Shown: positions 28,403 to 36,531, counted from the stretch's first letter. The stretch is DNA of 64,000 nt from Pseudomonas nunensis (GCF_024296925.1 NZ_CP101125.1:2730501-2794500); one strand, 5' to 3'. The notes: generated from the sequence alone by a model not told the origin. Translations and numbers: made by a program.

Positions 28403-29169
28403 TCAAAAGACAAAAATTCCTTACCGAGCAGAGATACGGTAATTTTTTAAGCAATTATAAAAAGTCATTTACCTTCTGGAAAGATAAGCTGTTTCAAGCA
28501 GACTCTCCCGAGCAGGAGCAGTCTTTAAGAGCCCGGCATTTTCAAACGCTTTACTTGAACAATATCTTAATGCGTTATACCGCCGGAGAAGAAATCCACA
28601 ACTTACCACCCCTACTAGAGACGCTGGTAGATGGCTATGAGACTCTGCAACACGAGCGGGCTCAATATGAACAGATTGAAAACATCACGCCGCTGACAAT
28701 TGATGACTGGATTGACGAGTATCAGGAATTTTTACAGGTGATCAGTCTCTGTATCCTTCTGCATCGCCGGGACTTACTGAAACGATTCGTTTTGCTGATC
28801 GATAACGCCGGTTATGCAGGCATGGATACTCTATATGAAGATCTACTGATCAAGATTCTTCCCGACCGTGAAGATGTCGATCAGTGGTATCACGACGCTT
28901 ACACCCCGCTAATTCAAGCCATTTACGTCGAAGATAAAAAAATCGCACCCGAGTTATTGAAAAAATATTGTGTAAATTGGTATTCGTCCTTTGATCAAGC
29001 CCCTTGGTATGACACGCATAAGGATGGCGACGAGGGAAGCTACGTTGGCTACTGGGCGCTGGAGGCGGGAGCCATCGCGTTTCTGTACGACATCGACGAC
29101 AGCAACATTGATCATATGGTTTACCCAAAAGACTTGGTCGAGTATGCCAGAGCCGTAACCGCCAGATAG
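28399..29169 (+). CDS. PoNi-like immunity protein 3 (DUF1910/DUF1911)
   Basis: A 256-residue paralogue (MIKRQKFLTEQRYGNFLSNYK at the start; IDEYQEFLQVISLCILLHRRDLL; WYHDAYTPLIQAIYV; YVGYWALEAGAIAFLYDIDDS). It is the most divergent of the first three in the N-terminal half, where toxin specificity would be expected to lie. The start overlaps the stop of copy 2. A DUF3396-type gene begins 11 bp downstream, so these genes probably form one transcription unit. Confidence 0.88.
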   Translation: MIKRQKFLTEQRYGNFLSNYKKSFTFWKDKLFQADSPEQEQSLRARHFQTLYLNNILMRYTAGEEIHNLPPLLETLVDGYETLQHERAQYEQIENITPLTIDDWIDEYQEFLQVISLCILLHRRDLLKRFVLLIDNAGYAGMDTLYEDLLIKILPDREDVDQWYHDAYTPLIQAIYVEDKKIAPELLKKYCVNWYSSFDQAPWYDTHKDGDEGSYVGYWALEAGAIAFLYDIDDSNIDHMVYPKDLVEYARAVTAR

Positions 29170-29180
29170 AAAAGACGACT

Positions 29181-30128
29181 ATGAATCCATTGCAAATATT
29201 ATCTGACCAAGCTCCAAACCTGACTTTTGAACTTCCTGACAGCACACCAGTCATCAGGCTGGGGCTGATTGCCACAGTTTATTTTAAAGAAGGCTATCTA
29301 CTGGAAAGCAAGAAAAAAATTATAGAATGCTTTGATCGTTTCAACAAAGAATTTGGCCAACACCTAAAGGGACAATTCAATGATCAATATAAGAAACTGA
29401 CAAATGACAGCTTCAAAAAAATGACTCTGGACATTCTTCGAACTGGTTCGAACGATCAATATGAATGGCACCTCAGCAGCGCTTCAACTGCAAGTGAGGC
29501 CGCGAAATACAGTCTTTCGGTTTTGAACTCTTTTGAAATCCATGGAAACCACAAGCGCTCATATCTGAAGATCACTTTACCTTGGACTTTTTTGCTGGAA
29601 GCTGATGGAGCCATTCGATATCAAAATTGGCTAGTTTACCTCTGTAACCAGGTTAAGGCTGAACATGGTTATGGTGGACTTTCCAGTGTTCTGCCTTATG
29701 ACTTCGATAGCTACACGCCAATGGAATTTCAGTTGGCTCAGCAGTTCCCCGGACTTGAAGTGGACACCATGGTGCACAACTTTAAGAGAGAACTGCTGGA
29801 TCACATCAAGGGTGTGAACTGGTACACCATTCTCGGCAATCAGTTTGTGGAACGTCTAGGAGGTGAAAACTCGTTAAATCATGCTTTTAGCAGCCGCAGC
29901 GATGTGGAGATATTGAATTATGTCAGCGGATTGATCATCCGTGCAGGAGACTACCCCCAGCTCGGAGCACAAGATGAGGAACCGCCCGCAGCCTATGTAG
30001 CCGTCAATGAAATCGTCAAAACCCTGCGCATTCCTGAGCCAGAACAACTCCAGTCCCATTCGCCCTATGGCCCGACCTTCGGAGAAGACGACACTGCGCA
30101 GTGGTTTAAGCGATTCGACAAGCAATAG
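29181..30128 (+). CDS. DUF3396-type T6SS immunity protein
   Basis: A 315-residue protein unrelated to its PoNi-like neighbours. It begins with a short lead and VIRLGLIATVYFKEGYLLES, continues with EWHLSSASTASEAAKYSLSV and KITLPWTFLLEADG, and contains HGYGGLSSVLPYDFDSYTPMEF. This pattern fits the DUF3396 'type VI immunity' family. No toxin of a matching type is encoded in the window, so it appears to be an orphan immunity gene captured into the PoNi-like array. It starts 11 bp after copy 3 and ends 31 bp before copy 4. Confidence 0.7.
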   Translation: MNPLQILSDQAPNLTFELPDSTPVIRLGLIATVYFKEGYLLESKKKIIECFDRFNKEFGQHLKGQFNDQYKKLTNDSFKKMTLDILRTGSNDQYEWHLSSASTASEAAKYSLSVLNSFEIHGNHKRSYLKITLPWTFLLEADGAIRYQNWLVYLCNQVKAEHGYGGLSSVLPYDFDSYTPMEFQLAQQFPGLEVDTMVHNFKRELLDHIKGVNWYTILGNQFVERLGGENSLNHAFSSRSDVEILNYVSGLIIRAGDYPQLGAQDEEPPAAYVAVNEIVKTLRIPEPEQLQSHSPYGPTFGEDDTAQWFKRFDKQ

Positions 30129-30159
30129 CCCTGCAACGGAAGAGAGCCAGACAAACGTA

Positions 30160-30942
30160 ATGAACAGACGACAGCGCTTCATCGTTGATTCGTACTACCG
30201 AAAGTCCATCCATCTCTACGATACGACCGAATCGCGCTGGGCCGGCCAGACGATGCAGGCAGATTCTCCAGACCAAGAGAGATCATTACGAACGGGATAC
30301 TTCAAGGCAGCAGCGTTGAATGCCTTGCTGATCAGTTACACGGCGGGCGGGCCGATTGAAAGCCTTATTCCCCGGCTGGAGAAGCTGATCAGCAGCTATG
30401 AGACTTACCAACAAGCCCTGGCTGCGGAGGAACGCGAACCTGATATTTCACCCTTGGCCATTGATGACTGGCCTGAACACTATGAAGAGTGTGTTCAAGT
30501 CATCAGCCTCTGCATTTTGTTGCATCGCACTGACCTGCTGACTCGTTTCGTCGCCCTGATAGATCGCGGGGGATACGCCAACGAAGACACGCTCTACGAA
30601 GACCTTCTGCGCAAGCATTTACCTGACCGTGCTGATCTGGACGAGTGGCTCCACGATCTCTATACGCCGCTGATCAGGGCGATATACGCCACCGAACCTG
30701 AAGAATCGAGCCACTTGTTAAAGCACTATTGCGAAGCGTGGTATCCCGCTTTCGCGTCGCTGCAAACCAATTGGCATGACAGTCATTTGGACATTGAAGA
30801 CGACGATGGCAACTACGTCGGTTACTGGGCCTTTGAAGCAGGCGCGATCGCGTTCTTATACGGTATCGACGATAGCAAAATCGATCACATGGTTTACCCC
30901 AAAGACCTGGTTGAATACGCCAGGAACACCGCAAACAAGTAA
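30160..30942 (+). CDS. PoNi-like immunity protein 4 (DUF1910/DUF1911)
   Basis: A 260-residue paralogue (MNRRQRFIVDSYYRKSIHLYD; DDWPEHYEECVQVISLCILLHRTDLL; WLHDLYTPLIRAIYA; YVGYWAFEAGAIAFLYGIDDSKIDHM). It is the most GC-rich of the four copies and closest to chromosomal codon usage, suggesting a longer residence or another source. I take the ATG at 30160; the frame is open upstream only inside the DUF3396 gene. It is followed 40 bp later by a YcxB-like membrane protein. Confidence 0.88.
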   Translation: MNRRQRFIVDSYYRKSIHLYDTTESRWAGQTMQADSPDQERSLRTGYFKAAALNALLISYTAGGPIESLIPRLEKLISSYETYQQALAAEEREPDISPLAIDDWPEHYEECVQVISLCILLHRTDLLTRFVALIDRGGYANEDTLYEDLLRKHLPDRADLDEWLHDLYTPLIRAIYATEPEESSHLLKHYCEAWYPAFASLQTNWHDSHLDIEDDDGNYVGYWAFEAGAIAFLYGIDDSKIDHMVYPKDLVEYARNTANK

Positions 30943-30982
30943 ACTCCCGCCTCACCAAGAAACGGACTTCGGATTCAACGCC

Positions 30983-31768
30983 ATGGAATTGCAATTCACC
31001 ATTACCCCCGAGCACACCCAACTCAGAGTCAATGAACTGCTTGAGCGAGAATTGCTCAAGGATGATCAACTGCAAGCCCGGCTGTTGGGCCATGTGGCAC
31101 GTGTTCAAGACCGTTTGCTCGCGCCACTGTTGTTTCTCCTGGGCCTGGCGGGCGGCATGCTGGCGATCTATTTTCCTGCGCGCGAGTTAAGTCCCCAGAA
31201 ACTCCTCTCCTTTGCCCTGTTTGCGGTGATCTTCGTGGTGATCTGGTGGTGCTTCTCCGCTCGCCTGCTAAGCCATTTGCGCAACCGTATCGCCGACAAT
31301 CGTGCGAAGTCGCGCGCGCCATTTCGCCGTACGAATCAGCGTCTGATCGAAATGAAACTGCGCATTCCCCTCAAGGCGGCTGAAGGCGCTTATCGTCTGC
31401 AATTCGACGACGAGGGCTTCACTCTGATTAATACCAAGGGCGCGAAAGTCGGGTTGGCCTGGGCGAAGATCGTGCGTTTCAAGGAAACGCCTGACTTTTA
31501 CTCGGTGGCCTGCGCTGAGCTGGATCGCAAGGACAAGGCCTATCACATCCCCCGGCACAGCGATGTGATGGATGCGGAGCAGTATCAGCAAGGTTTGGAA
31601 CTGTTCTTGAGCCGGGTGCCCGCCTCTGCCGCTTTAAAACCTGCCCCCGTAGGAGGCAGGTGTGTATCAGCAGGCGTCAGGCCGGCGCTGTCCAGCCCAA
31701 CATCTGCTGTTGCGCGACCTGCAATAGGTCGCAGCCGTCTTGCGTCAGCAGATACAGCGCGTGGGTGA
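30983..31768 (+). CDS. YcxB-like membrane protein
   Basis: A 261-residue protein with two transmembrane helices (LLAPLLFLLGLAGGMLAIYF and LLSFALFAVIFVVIWWCFSA, about residues 48-95). A cytoplasmic beta-rich domain follows (YRLQFDDEGFTLINTKGAKVGLAWAKIVRFKETPDFYSV), the pattern of YcxB-like domains. Function unknown. The last ~30 residues (after PAPVGGR) overlap a convergent gene and look like low-complexity read-through. ATG at 30983 chosen because the domain starts there. Confidence 0.7.
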   Translation: MELQFTITPEHTQLRVNELLERELLKDDQLQARLLGHVARVQDRLLAPLLFLLGLAGGMLAIYFPARELSPQKLLSFALFAVIFVVIWWCFSARLLSHLRNRIADNRAKSRAPFRRTNQRLIEMKLRIPLKAAEGAYRLQFDDEGFTLINTKGAKVGLAWAKIVRFKETPDFYSVACAELDRKDKAYHIPRHSDVMDAEQYQQGLELFLSRVPASAALKPAPVGGRCVSAGVRPALSSPTSAVARPAIGRSRLASADTARG

Positions 31769-31973
31769 TGTGCGGAATGTCCTGGACATCACCATTCTTG
31801 AAGCACTGGCAATGGAGCGTTTCGAGCAAGTTGCTGGAGGCACGGATGCGCTGTAGAGCGGCTTCGAGGATGTCTTGGGGATTGGCCTCGGTGTCGATGA
31901 CCATGGGGTTTGTGTCGGTAACGTTGCTTTTGATTGAACGATAACGACCGGGAACAGGATTTAACGTTGGCAT
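31677..31973 (-). CDS. Small DUF6124/DUF3077-like cytosolic protein
   Basis: A 98-residue protein: a polar N-terminus (MPTLNPVPGRYRS), then NPMVIDTEANPQDILEAALQ and helices to the C-terminus (ALYLLTQDGCDLLQVAQQQM). The layout resembles the small Pseudomonas-specific DUF6124/DUF3077 proteins of unknown function. Its 3' end overlaps the 3' end of the YcxB-like gene by 92 bp in convergent orientation. Recognition is by general pattern only. Confidence 0.55.
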   Translation of the reverse strand: MPTLNPVPGRYRSIKSNVTDTNPMVIDTEANPQDILEAALQRIRASSNLLETLHCQCFKNGDVQDIPHITHALYLLTQDGCDLLQVAQQQMLGWTAPA

Positions 31974-32334
31974 AGTGATTACTCATCTGTTTTGAGGTAA
32001 CCGCCAGCACCGTGACCAAACGATGGGAGGCGGACTGTGCACAGGCTTGGTCAACCGAGAACAGAAACTCAGCTCGCCCGAAGGCGTCCTGCACACAGCC
32101 GCCACAACAATGCGTCTTAAGGACATAGATGTCCGCAAGGCGAATCATGGCACACATGTGTGCACTGTTCTCAGGTGACCAAACCTGTTCGCTGATTTTG
32201 CAGCGAGGCCAAACAGTAAACGCTGCAGACCTGCCGGCGAAAGTCGACAACACGCCCAAGCCTGTAGGAACGGGACGAAGCTTTCTTAGGATTTTTCACC
32301 CCGACCGGGTAGCACTGTAGGACCCCACAACAGA
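31974..32334. other. Gene-free divergent intergenic region
   Basis: This 361-bp stretch lies between a minus-strand small gene and a plus-strand secreted protein. It contains AAGGACATAGATGTCC, a small near-palindrome at about 32116. I see no convincing gene. A minus-strand frame crosses it but has no ribosome binding site and an atypical composition. Confidence 0.4.
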
Positions 32335-32898
32335 ATGGACTCACCCACAATGAAATCACCCTGGCCATACCTCTTCGCAGTGCTGCTAACCACCCCGGCC
32401 GATGCGCAACCACTCAAGACTATCCTCACCTGCCCTTTAGCCGGCCACTCCAAGGTATCGCTGCTGGCCGAGCCCGCCGAAGACGGCCATCGTCTTTTCA
32501 TAAAACTCGATGGCAACACCCACATCGCCTTCACCGATATGCCCCAAGAGGACTTCATCGGCCGCATCGTCCTGGCAAAGTGCGTGTCCTCAACCCTGAT
32601 GTTCGCCCTCGAATACGGCTCGCCCTATATGAAAGGCGTCGTGCTGCGCAAAAACCCGATCACGCACAGCGTCGAGAAAATCAATTTTGCCGAGAAGGCC
32701 CTGCCTCGTTGGCTCTATCTGGGGCCGCTGCAAATGCGCCTGGTCATGCCAAACGAAGGCTATGAAGTGCCGACGAAGTTACTGCTCTATGACTACGTGG
32801 CCGGCAAAGGCCAGGCTGAAACGGCTGTCGGCATTGACACGCTTCCCGAAACGCGCGGTTTTAAAGTCTTGCACTTGGAGAGGCGTTCTTATAACTAA
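32335..32898 (+). CDS. Periplasmic protein of unknown function
   Basis: A 187-residue protein with an N-terminal signal peptide (hydrophobic PWPYLFAVLLTTP, cleavage near ADA-QP). The mature part holds two cysteines (TCPL, KCVSS) and is mixed alpha/beta (SVEKINFAEKALPRWLYLGP). I recognise no family. Two in-frame ATGs (32335 and 32350) are possible; neither has a clear ribosome binding site. Monocistronic. Confidence 0.6.
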   Translation: MDSPTMKSPWPYLFAVLLTTPADAQPLKTILTCPLAGHSKVSLLAEPAEDGHRLFIKLDGNTHIAFTDMPQEDFIGRIVLAKCVSSTLMFALEYGSPYMKGVVLRKNPITHSVEKINFAEKALPRWLYLGPLQMRLVMPNEGYEVPTKLLLYDYVAGKGQAETAVGIDTLPETRGFKVLHLERRSYN

Positions 32899-33091
32899 TT
32901 TACCGGTCCCACATGAAACCTCTGTCAGAAACCGCCTCACGACAGGTGGTATCAAGTCGCGTTAACCATCGCTTAACCCCGCGGTCCAAACCTGTACGGG
33001 ACCGCACGCCTTCAGGCTCTCCTGATGCCCAGTGCGGCAGGTTCGACGCTTTCACGTCGAGCTGACTTCAAGCCTGCACCGGAGAACTTCC

Positions 33092-33361
33092 ATGAACATG
33101 CGCACGTTGCTGATCACCACCGCCCTCGCCTGCACCGCATTCGCCGGTCTGGCCCAAGCCGCTGACACTTCAACTTCCCAGGCTGTGCCGTACACATACG
33201 GTATGCCGCTGAATGTGGGCAAGGTGATTGCCTTGACCGAGCCATCCACCCTGGACTGCAAAGTGGTCAAGGCCGACATGAAGTACATCGACAGCGCCAC
33301 GGGCAAGCCTTCTGAAATCACTTATCGGAAATTGTCTGACGCCTGCAGTTATCAAAACTGA
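33092..33361 (+). CDS. DUF2790 small periplasmic protein
   Basis: An 89-residue protein: signal peptide MNMRTLLITTALACTAFAGLAQA, then VPYTYGMPLNVGKVIALTEP and CKVVKADMKYIDSATGKPSEITYRKLSDAC. The last segment, VVKADMKYIDSxGxxxxxxYRxLSDxC, is the DUF2790 signature of Pseudomonas. Two cysteines probably form a disulfide. Members are often induced by metal or stress, but the function is unknown. ATG at 33092 has GGAG 7 bp upstream. Confidence 0.82.
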   Translation: MNMRTLLITTALACTAFAGLAQAADTSTSQAVPYTYGMPLNVGKVIALTEPSTLDCKVVKADMKYIDSATGKPSEITYRKLSDACSYQN

Positions 33362-33452
33362 CGGAAGGCTCTGATTCGGCGTTTTGCGGTAGGCGTGTGA
33401 GGGTTGTGGCGCTATGCTTTGGGCGCCTCCCTCACTGCCGCAAGGATTCGCC

Positions 33453-33848
33453 ATGCAGTTATCGTTTCGTACGTTATCGACGTTCACCGCCGCGTTGTGT
33501 TTTGCACTGGCGTTGGTGTGGGGTTTGATGCCGGATCGTTTGTTGGCGATCTGGAGTATCGAGTATTCGTCAGCGGCGGGATTGGTCGCGCGGCGCAGCG
33601 CGGTGTTGTTCGCAGCGCTGGGGGTGATGTTTTATCTGATTCGCAATGAAGCGCCCTCCTCAACCCGCAGTGCGTTAAGCACCGGGTTTATTGTCGGCTG
33701 CTGGGGGCTGGCGGCACTGGGCTTCGGCGAATGGCTGAATGGCCATGCCGGGCCAGGGATTTTGCTGGCGGTCGGGGTCGAACTGGCGCTGGGTCTGGGA
33801 TTTTTCCAGACCCGGCGCGTGTCGGTGGAACTTGAAACAGCGGGCTAA
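33453..33848 (+). CDS. Four-helix integral membrane protein
   Basis: A 131-residue protein with about four transmembrane helices (TFTAALCFALALVWGLMP; AVLFAALGVMFYLI; TGFIVGCWGLAALGFGEWL; ILLAVGVELALGLGFF). It resembles small DUF4345-like or DoxX-like membrane proteins without decisive motifs. CAAGGA precedes the ATG at 33453. The next gene converges from the minus strand and overlaps its last 4 bp. Confidence 0.65.
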   Translation: MQLSFRTLSTFTAALCFALALVWGLMPDRLLAIWSIEYSSAAGLVARRSAVLFAALGVMFYLIRNEAPSSTRSALSTGFIVGCWGLAALGFGEWLNGHAGPGILLAVGVELALGLGFFQTRRVSVELETAG

Positions 33849-34114
33849 AGCGCTTTCCGGTCAAGATGCAACGGCTGGACTTGCGCCCTGTGCTGCATGT
33901 CTGAACGAAGTTCGGCGATCAGATCGTTGATTTCCCGACAACCATTCAAGCGTTTGGCGTTGATGCCGGTCACCAACAGATCGAGCTGATCGGTTTGCGT
34001 GTCGGCATAGACTTTGATGGTCATCGACAGGTCCGGCGACAGCGTGCATTGACAGCGCTTCGGCAGGAAGCTGCTTTCAATGATATTGCGAAGTTCCAAG
34101 GCAGATAGAAACAT
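33845..34114 (-). CDS. DUF1652 protein
   Basis: An 89-residue cytosolic protein. The sequence MFLSALELRNIIESSFLPKRC followed by C-x-LSPD-SMTIKVYADTQTDQLDL matches the DUF1652 family, small Pseudomonas proteins of unknown function. The start at 34114 is chosen because AAGGAGAGG lies directly upstream; longer in-frame starts lack one. Gene product ends in QPLHLDRKAL. Confidence 0.82.
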   Translation of the reverse strand: MFLSALELRNIIESSFLPKRCQCTLSPDLSMTIKVYADTQTDQLDLLVTGINAKRLNGCREINDLIAELRSDMQHRAQVQPLHLDRKAL

Positions 34115-34356
34115 GGCGACCCTCTCCTTAATGTGAGACTGCCAATCAACATAAATATCGGTCTGTATCGGAGTGACCCGTTTGTCGTCCATGCGGGCCT
34201 GAATACTCCAGATTTGACCGTTCTCTCGTAGCGCCGCTGGCTCATTAAAATCACCGGCCAGCTAAAGACAGCTACAGCATAAAACATGCCTGTAATTGCG
34301 CTTTGCATCTCGTCGGCAAATCAACGGTTTACAGAACGTGCCAGCAAAATCCCTCA

Positions 34357-34398
34357 TGCAATTTGCAAGGAAGACCGGTCGAAGCCCTGCAAATTGCA
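34357..34398 (+). promoter_or_regulatory. Inverted 11-bp motif pair upstream of ecotin
   Basis: TGCAATTTGCA (34357-34367) and its exact reverse complement TGCAAATTGCA (34388-34398) lie 31 bp apart, about three helical turns. The first copy lies about 130 bp before the ecotin ATG. Same-face spacing and perfect inversion suggest a cooperative regulator. This is the only notable structure in the 382-bp DUF1652-ecotin gap. Confidence 0.5.
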
Positions 34399-34496
34399 GG
34401 CATCAAGCGCGGGGTTGCATTTGCCGGGAATGAACGTAAAAAATGCTACCCGATATTTCAGTATCCGCTGACCCCACTCACACGCAAGGAGGCATC

Positions 34497-34979
34497 ATGG
34501 GTTCTTTGACCTTTATCACTACCGTCGGGCTAATAACTGCCGGGTTGTCGTGCGCGGTACACGCCGCGAAACTTGAAGATGTCGCGCCGTTTCCCAAGGC
34601 CGAAAGTGGTTTCACTCGCCAGGTCATTCATCTGGCGCCGCAAACCCAGGAAGATGGCTATCAGGTTGAAGTTCTGGCGGGCAAGACCTTGAACGTAGAC
34701 TGCAATCGCCAGCGCTTGGGCGGGATACTTGAAGAGAAGAATCTCGACGGCTGGGGTTATCCGTTCTATCGCCTGGAAAAGGTGATTGGCCCGATGAGCA
34801 CGATGATGGCTTGCCCGGATGGCAAGACCAAAAGGGATTTTGTGCCGGTGGTCGGCGACGGGTTCATGTTGCGCTATAACAGCAAGTTGCCGATCGTGTT
34901 GTATGTGCCCAAGGATGTTGAGGTGCGTTATCGGATCTGGTCGGCGTCGAGCAAGATTGAGAAGGCTATTCAGGAATAA
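34497..34979 (+). CDS. eco: Ecotin, periplasmic serine protease inhibitor
   Basis: A 160-residue precursor with a signal peptide (cleavage near HA-AK). It follows E. coli ecotin closely: [52 protein letters not shown], the reactive loop [10 protein letters not shown] (P1 Met at 103 or 104), and [25 protein letters not shown]69 and C106 form the conserved disulfide. It dimerises and blocks trypsin-, chymotrypsin- and elastase-like enzymes, protecting against host or predator proteases. AAGGAGG precedes the ATG. A REP pair follows. Confidence 0.96.
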   Translation: MGSLTFITTVGLITAGLSCAVHAAKLEDVAPFPKAESGFTRQVIHLAPQTQEDGYQVEVLAGKTLNVDCNRQRLGGILEEKNLDGWGYPFYRLEKVIGPMSTMMACPDGKTKRDFVPVVGDGFMLRYNSKLPIVLYVPKDVEVRYRIWSASSKIEKAIQE

Positions 34980-34994
34980 GCCACCACAATTCCC

Positions 34995-35084
34995 TGTGGG
35001 AGCGGGCTTGCTCGCGAAGGCGGCGTGCCAGTCACCATCAATGTTGGATGTGACGGCCCCTTCGCGAGCAAGCCCGCTCCCACA
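34995..35084. repeat. REP pair (GTGGGAGCGGGCTTGC class)
   Basis: TGTGGGAGCGGGCTTGCTCG and its inverted copy flank a ~40-bp spacer. The hairpin separates ecotin from the next gene and probably ends its transcript. Confidence 0.9.
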
Positions 35085-35122
35085 AGGGGAATGTGTTTAA
35101 CAACAGTTACGGGAGCTGCCTT

Positions 35123-35428
35123 TTGATTACCTGCCACGTCAAATATGTGATCGATCCCTACCAACTCAGTGAGTTCGAAGCCTATGCCCAAGCCTGGCTC
35201 TTGATTGTCGAGCGTTTGGGCGGGACGCATCACGGGTATTTCCTGCCGTCCGAGGGTGCGAGCAATATCGCCTACTGCCTGTTCAGTTTTCCGTCTCTGG
35301 CGGACTACGAAAGCTACCGCCACATCGCCATGACCGACCCGGAAAGTACGGCGCTGGTGGCTTCGCTGGTCGAGAAGAAGTTTATCGTCAGCTACGAGCG
35401 CACGTTCCTGCGCCCGATGTTGCCCTGA
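35123..35428 (+). CDS. NIPSNAP-family protein
   Basis: A 101-residue ferredoxin-like barrel protein: ITCHVKYVIDPYQLSEFEAYAQAW, LGGTHHGYFLPSEGASNIAYCLFSFPSLADYESYR and the C-terminal FIVSYERTFLRPM. This is the NIPSNAP/Dabb-like fold, small dimeric proteins of uncertain role. The start is TTG at 35123, with GGGAG 9 bp upstream and the fold beginning directly. It ends 8 bp from the convergent threonine dehydratase gene. Confidence 0.8.
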   Translation: MITCHVKYVIDPYQLSEFEAYAQAWLLIVERLGGTHHGYFLPSEGASNIAYCLFSFPSLADYESYRHIAMTDPESTALVASLVEKKFIVSYERTFLRPMLP

Positions 35429-35435
35429 CCTGCGT

Positions 35436-36449
35436 TCACGCCGGCGCACCACAAGCAGCGGCGCGCTCGGCGACATGGCGCAGGCTGTCGAAATTGATAT
35501 TCGCCCCCGAGTCGATGGCCACCAGGGTCTGACCGCGAGCGCCGGTTTGAGCCACGTACTTCTTGATCCCGGCCACGGCCAATGCGCCGGAGGGCTCGGT
35601 GATCGAGCGGGTGTCGTCGTAGATGTTCTTGATCGCGGCGCAGAGTTCATCATTGCTGACGGTGATCACATCGTCGACACAAAACTGGCAAACCTCGAAG
35701 CCATAAGCGCCGATCTGCGCCACCGCCACGCCATCAGCGAAGGTGCCGACGTTGGGCAAAATCACCCGTTCACCGGCCCGCAACGCCGCCGCCAGGCACG
35801 CGGAATGCTCCGATTCGACGCCGATGATGCGCACTTCCGGCCGCAGGTATTTGACGTACGCGGCGATGCCGGCGATCAGGCCCCCGCCGCCGACTGGGAC
35901 GAAGATCGCGTCCAGCGGGCCTTGATGCTGGCGCAGGATTTCCATGGCGACGGTGCCCTGCCCCGCGATCACGTCCGGGTCGTCGAACGGCGAGACAAAC
36001 GTGCGACCGGTTTGTTTGGCCAGGTCCAGGGCGTGTTCCAGCGCGAAAGGAAAACTCTCGCCATGCAGCACTGCGTCGGCGCCCCGACTTCGCACGCCCA
36101 ACACCTTCAACTCGGGCGTGGTGCACGGCATGACGATGGTCGCGGCAATCCCCAACTGACGGGCCGCATGCGCCACGCCTTGGGCATGATTGCCGGCTGA
36201 AGCGGTGATCACGCCGCGCCCCTTTTGCTCAGCGCTGAGCTGCACCAGTTTGTTGTAGGCGCCGCGGATCTTGAAGGAAAAGGTCGGTTGCAGGTCTTCG
36301 CGCTTGAGCAGGATCTGATTACCCAACGCCTCGGACAATGCAGGCGCCGGTTGCAGCGGTGTGCGCACCGCCAGTTCATACACTGGTGCGGCGAGAATCT
36401 TTTTCACGTAGTGCTCAAGCAAACGTTGTTGGGCGGTGGCGCTGTTCAT
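35436..36449 (-). CDS. ilvA: Threonine dehydratase, catalytic domain only
   Basis: A 337-residue PLP enzyme of fold type II that deaminates threonine to 2-oxobutanoate, the first step of isoleucine synthesis. Motifs: LKREDLQPTFSFKIRGAYN with the PLP lysine (SFKIRGA), TASAGNHAQGVA, VPVGGGGLIAGIA for phosphate binding, and EPSGALAVAG. Biosynthetic IlvA is ~500 residues with a C-terminal allosteric domain. Here the protein stops just after NINFDSLRHVAERAA, so that domain is missing and feedback inhibition by isoleucine is unlikely. AGGAG lies 6 bp before the ATG at 36449. An apparent attenuation leader lies upstream. Confidence 0.88.
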   Translation of the reverse strand: MNSATAQQRLLEHYVKKILAAPVYELAVRTPLQPAPALSEALGNQILLKREDLQPTFSFKIRGAYNKLVQLSAEQKGRGVITASAGNHAQGVAHAARQLGIAATIVMPCTTPELKVLGVRSRGADAVLHGESFPFALEHALDLAKQTGRTFVSPFDDPDVIAGQGTVAMEILRQHQGPLDAIFVPVGGGGLIAGIAAYVKYLRPEVRIIGVESEHSACLAAALRAGERVILPNVGTFADGVAVAQIGAYGFEVCQFCVDDVITVSNDELCAAIKNIYDDTRSITEPSGALAVAGIKKYVAQTGARGQTLVAIDSGANINFDSLRHVAERAAACGAPA

Positions 36450-36502
36450 ACTCATCTCCTGTCCTACGCCGGATATGTTCCGGTTCAAGACCCAGGAGAC
36501 AG

Positions 36503-36531
36503 AAAGTAAAAACCCGCCTCTAGGGCGGGTT
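36503..36531 (-). terminator. Attenuator terminator upstream of ilvA
   Basis: On the minus strand AACCCGCC-ctaga-GGCGGGTT is followed by TTTTTACTTTC: an intrinsic terminator lying between the leader peptide and ilvA. GGCGGG at the end of the leader peptide (36555-36560) can pair with the same CCCGCC arm, giving a mutually exclusive antiterminator. Confidence 0.8.

Noticed and set aside
31789..32259. 156-residue minus-strand frame covering the DUF6124-like gene and its upstream region
   Set aside because: Out of frame with the better supported small gene, no ribosome binding site, and Arg/His-rich tail typical of a shadow frame.
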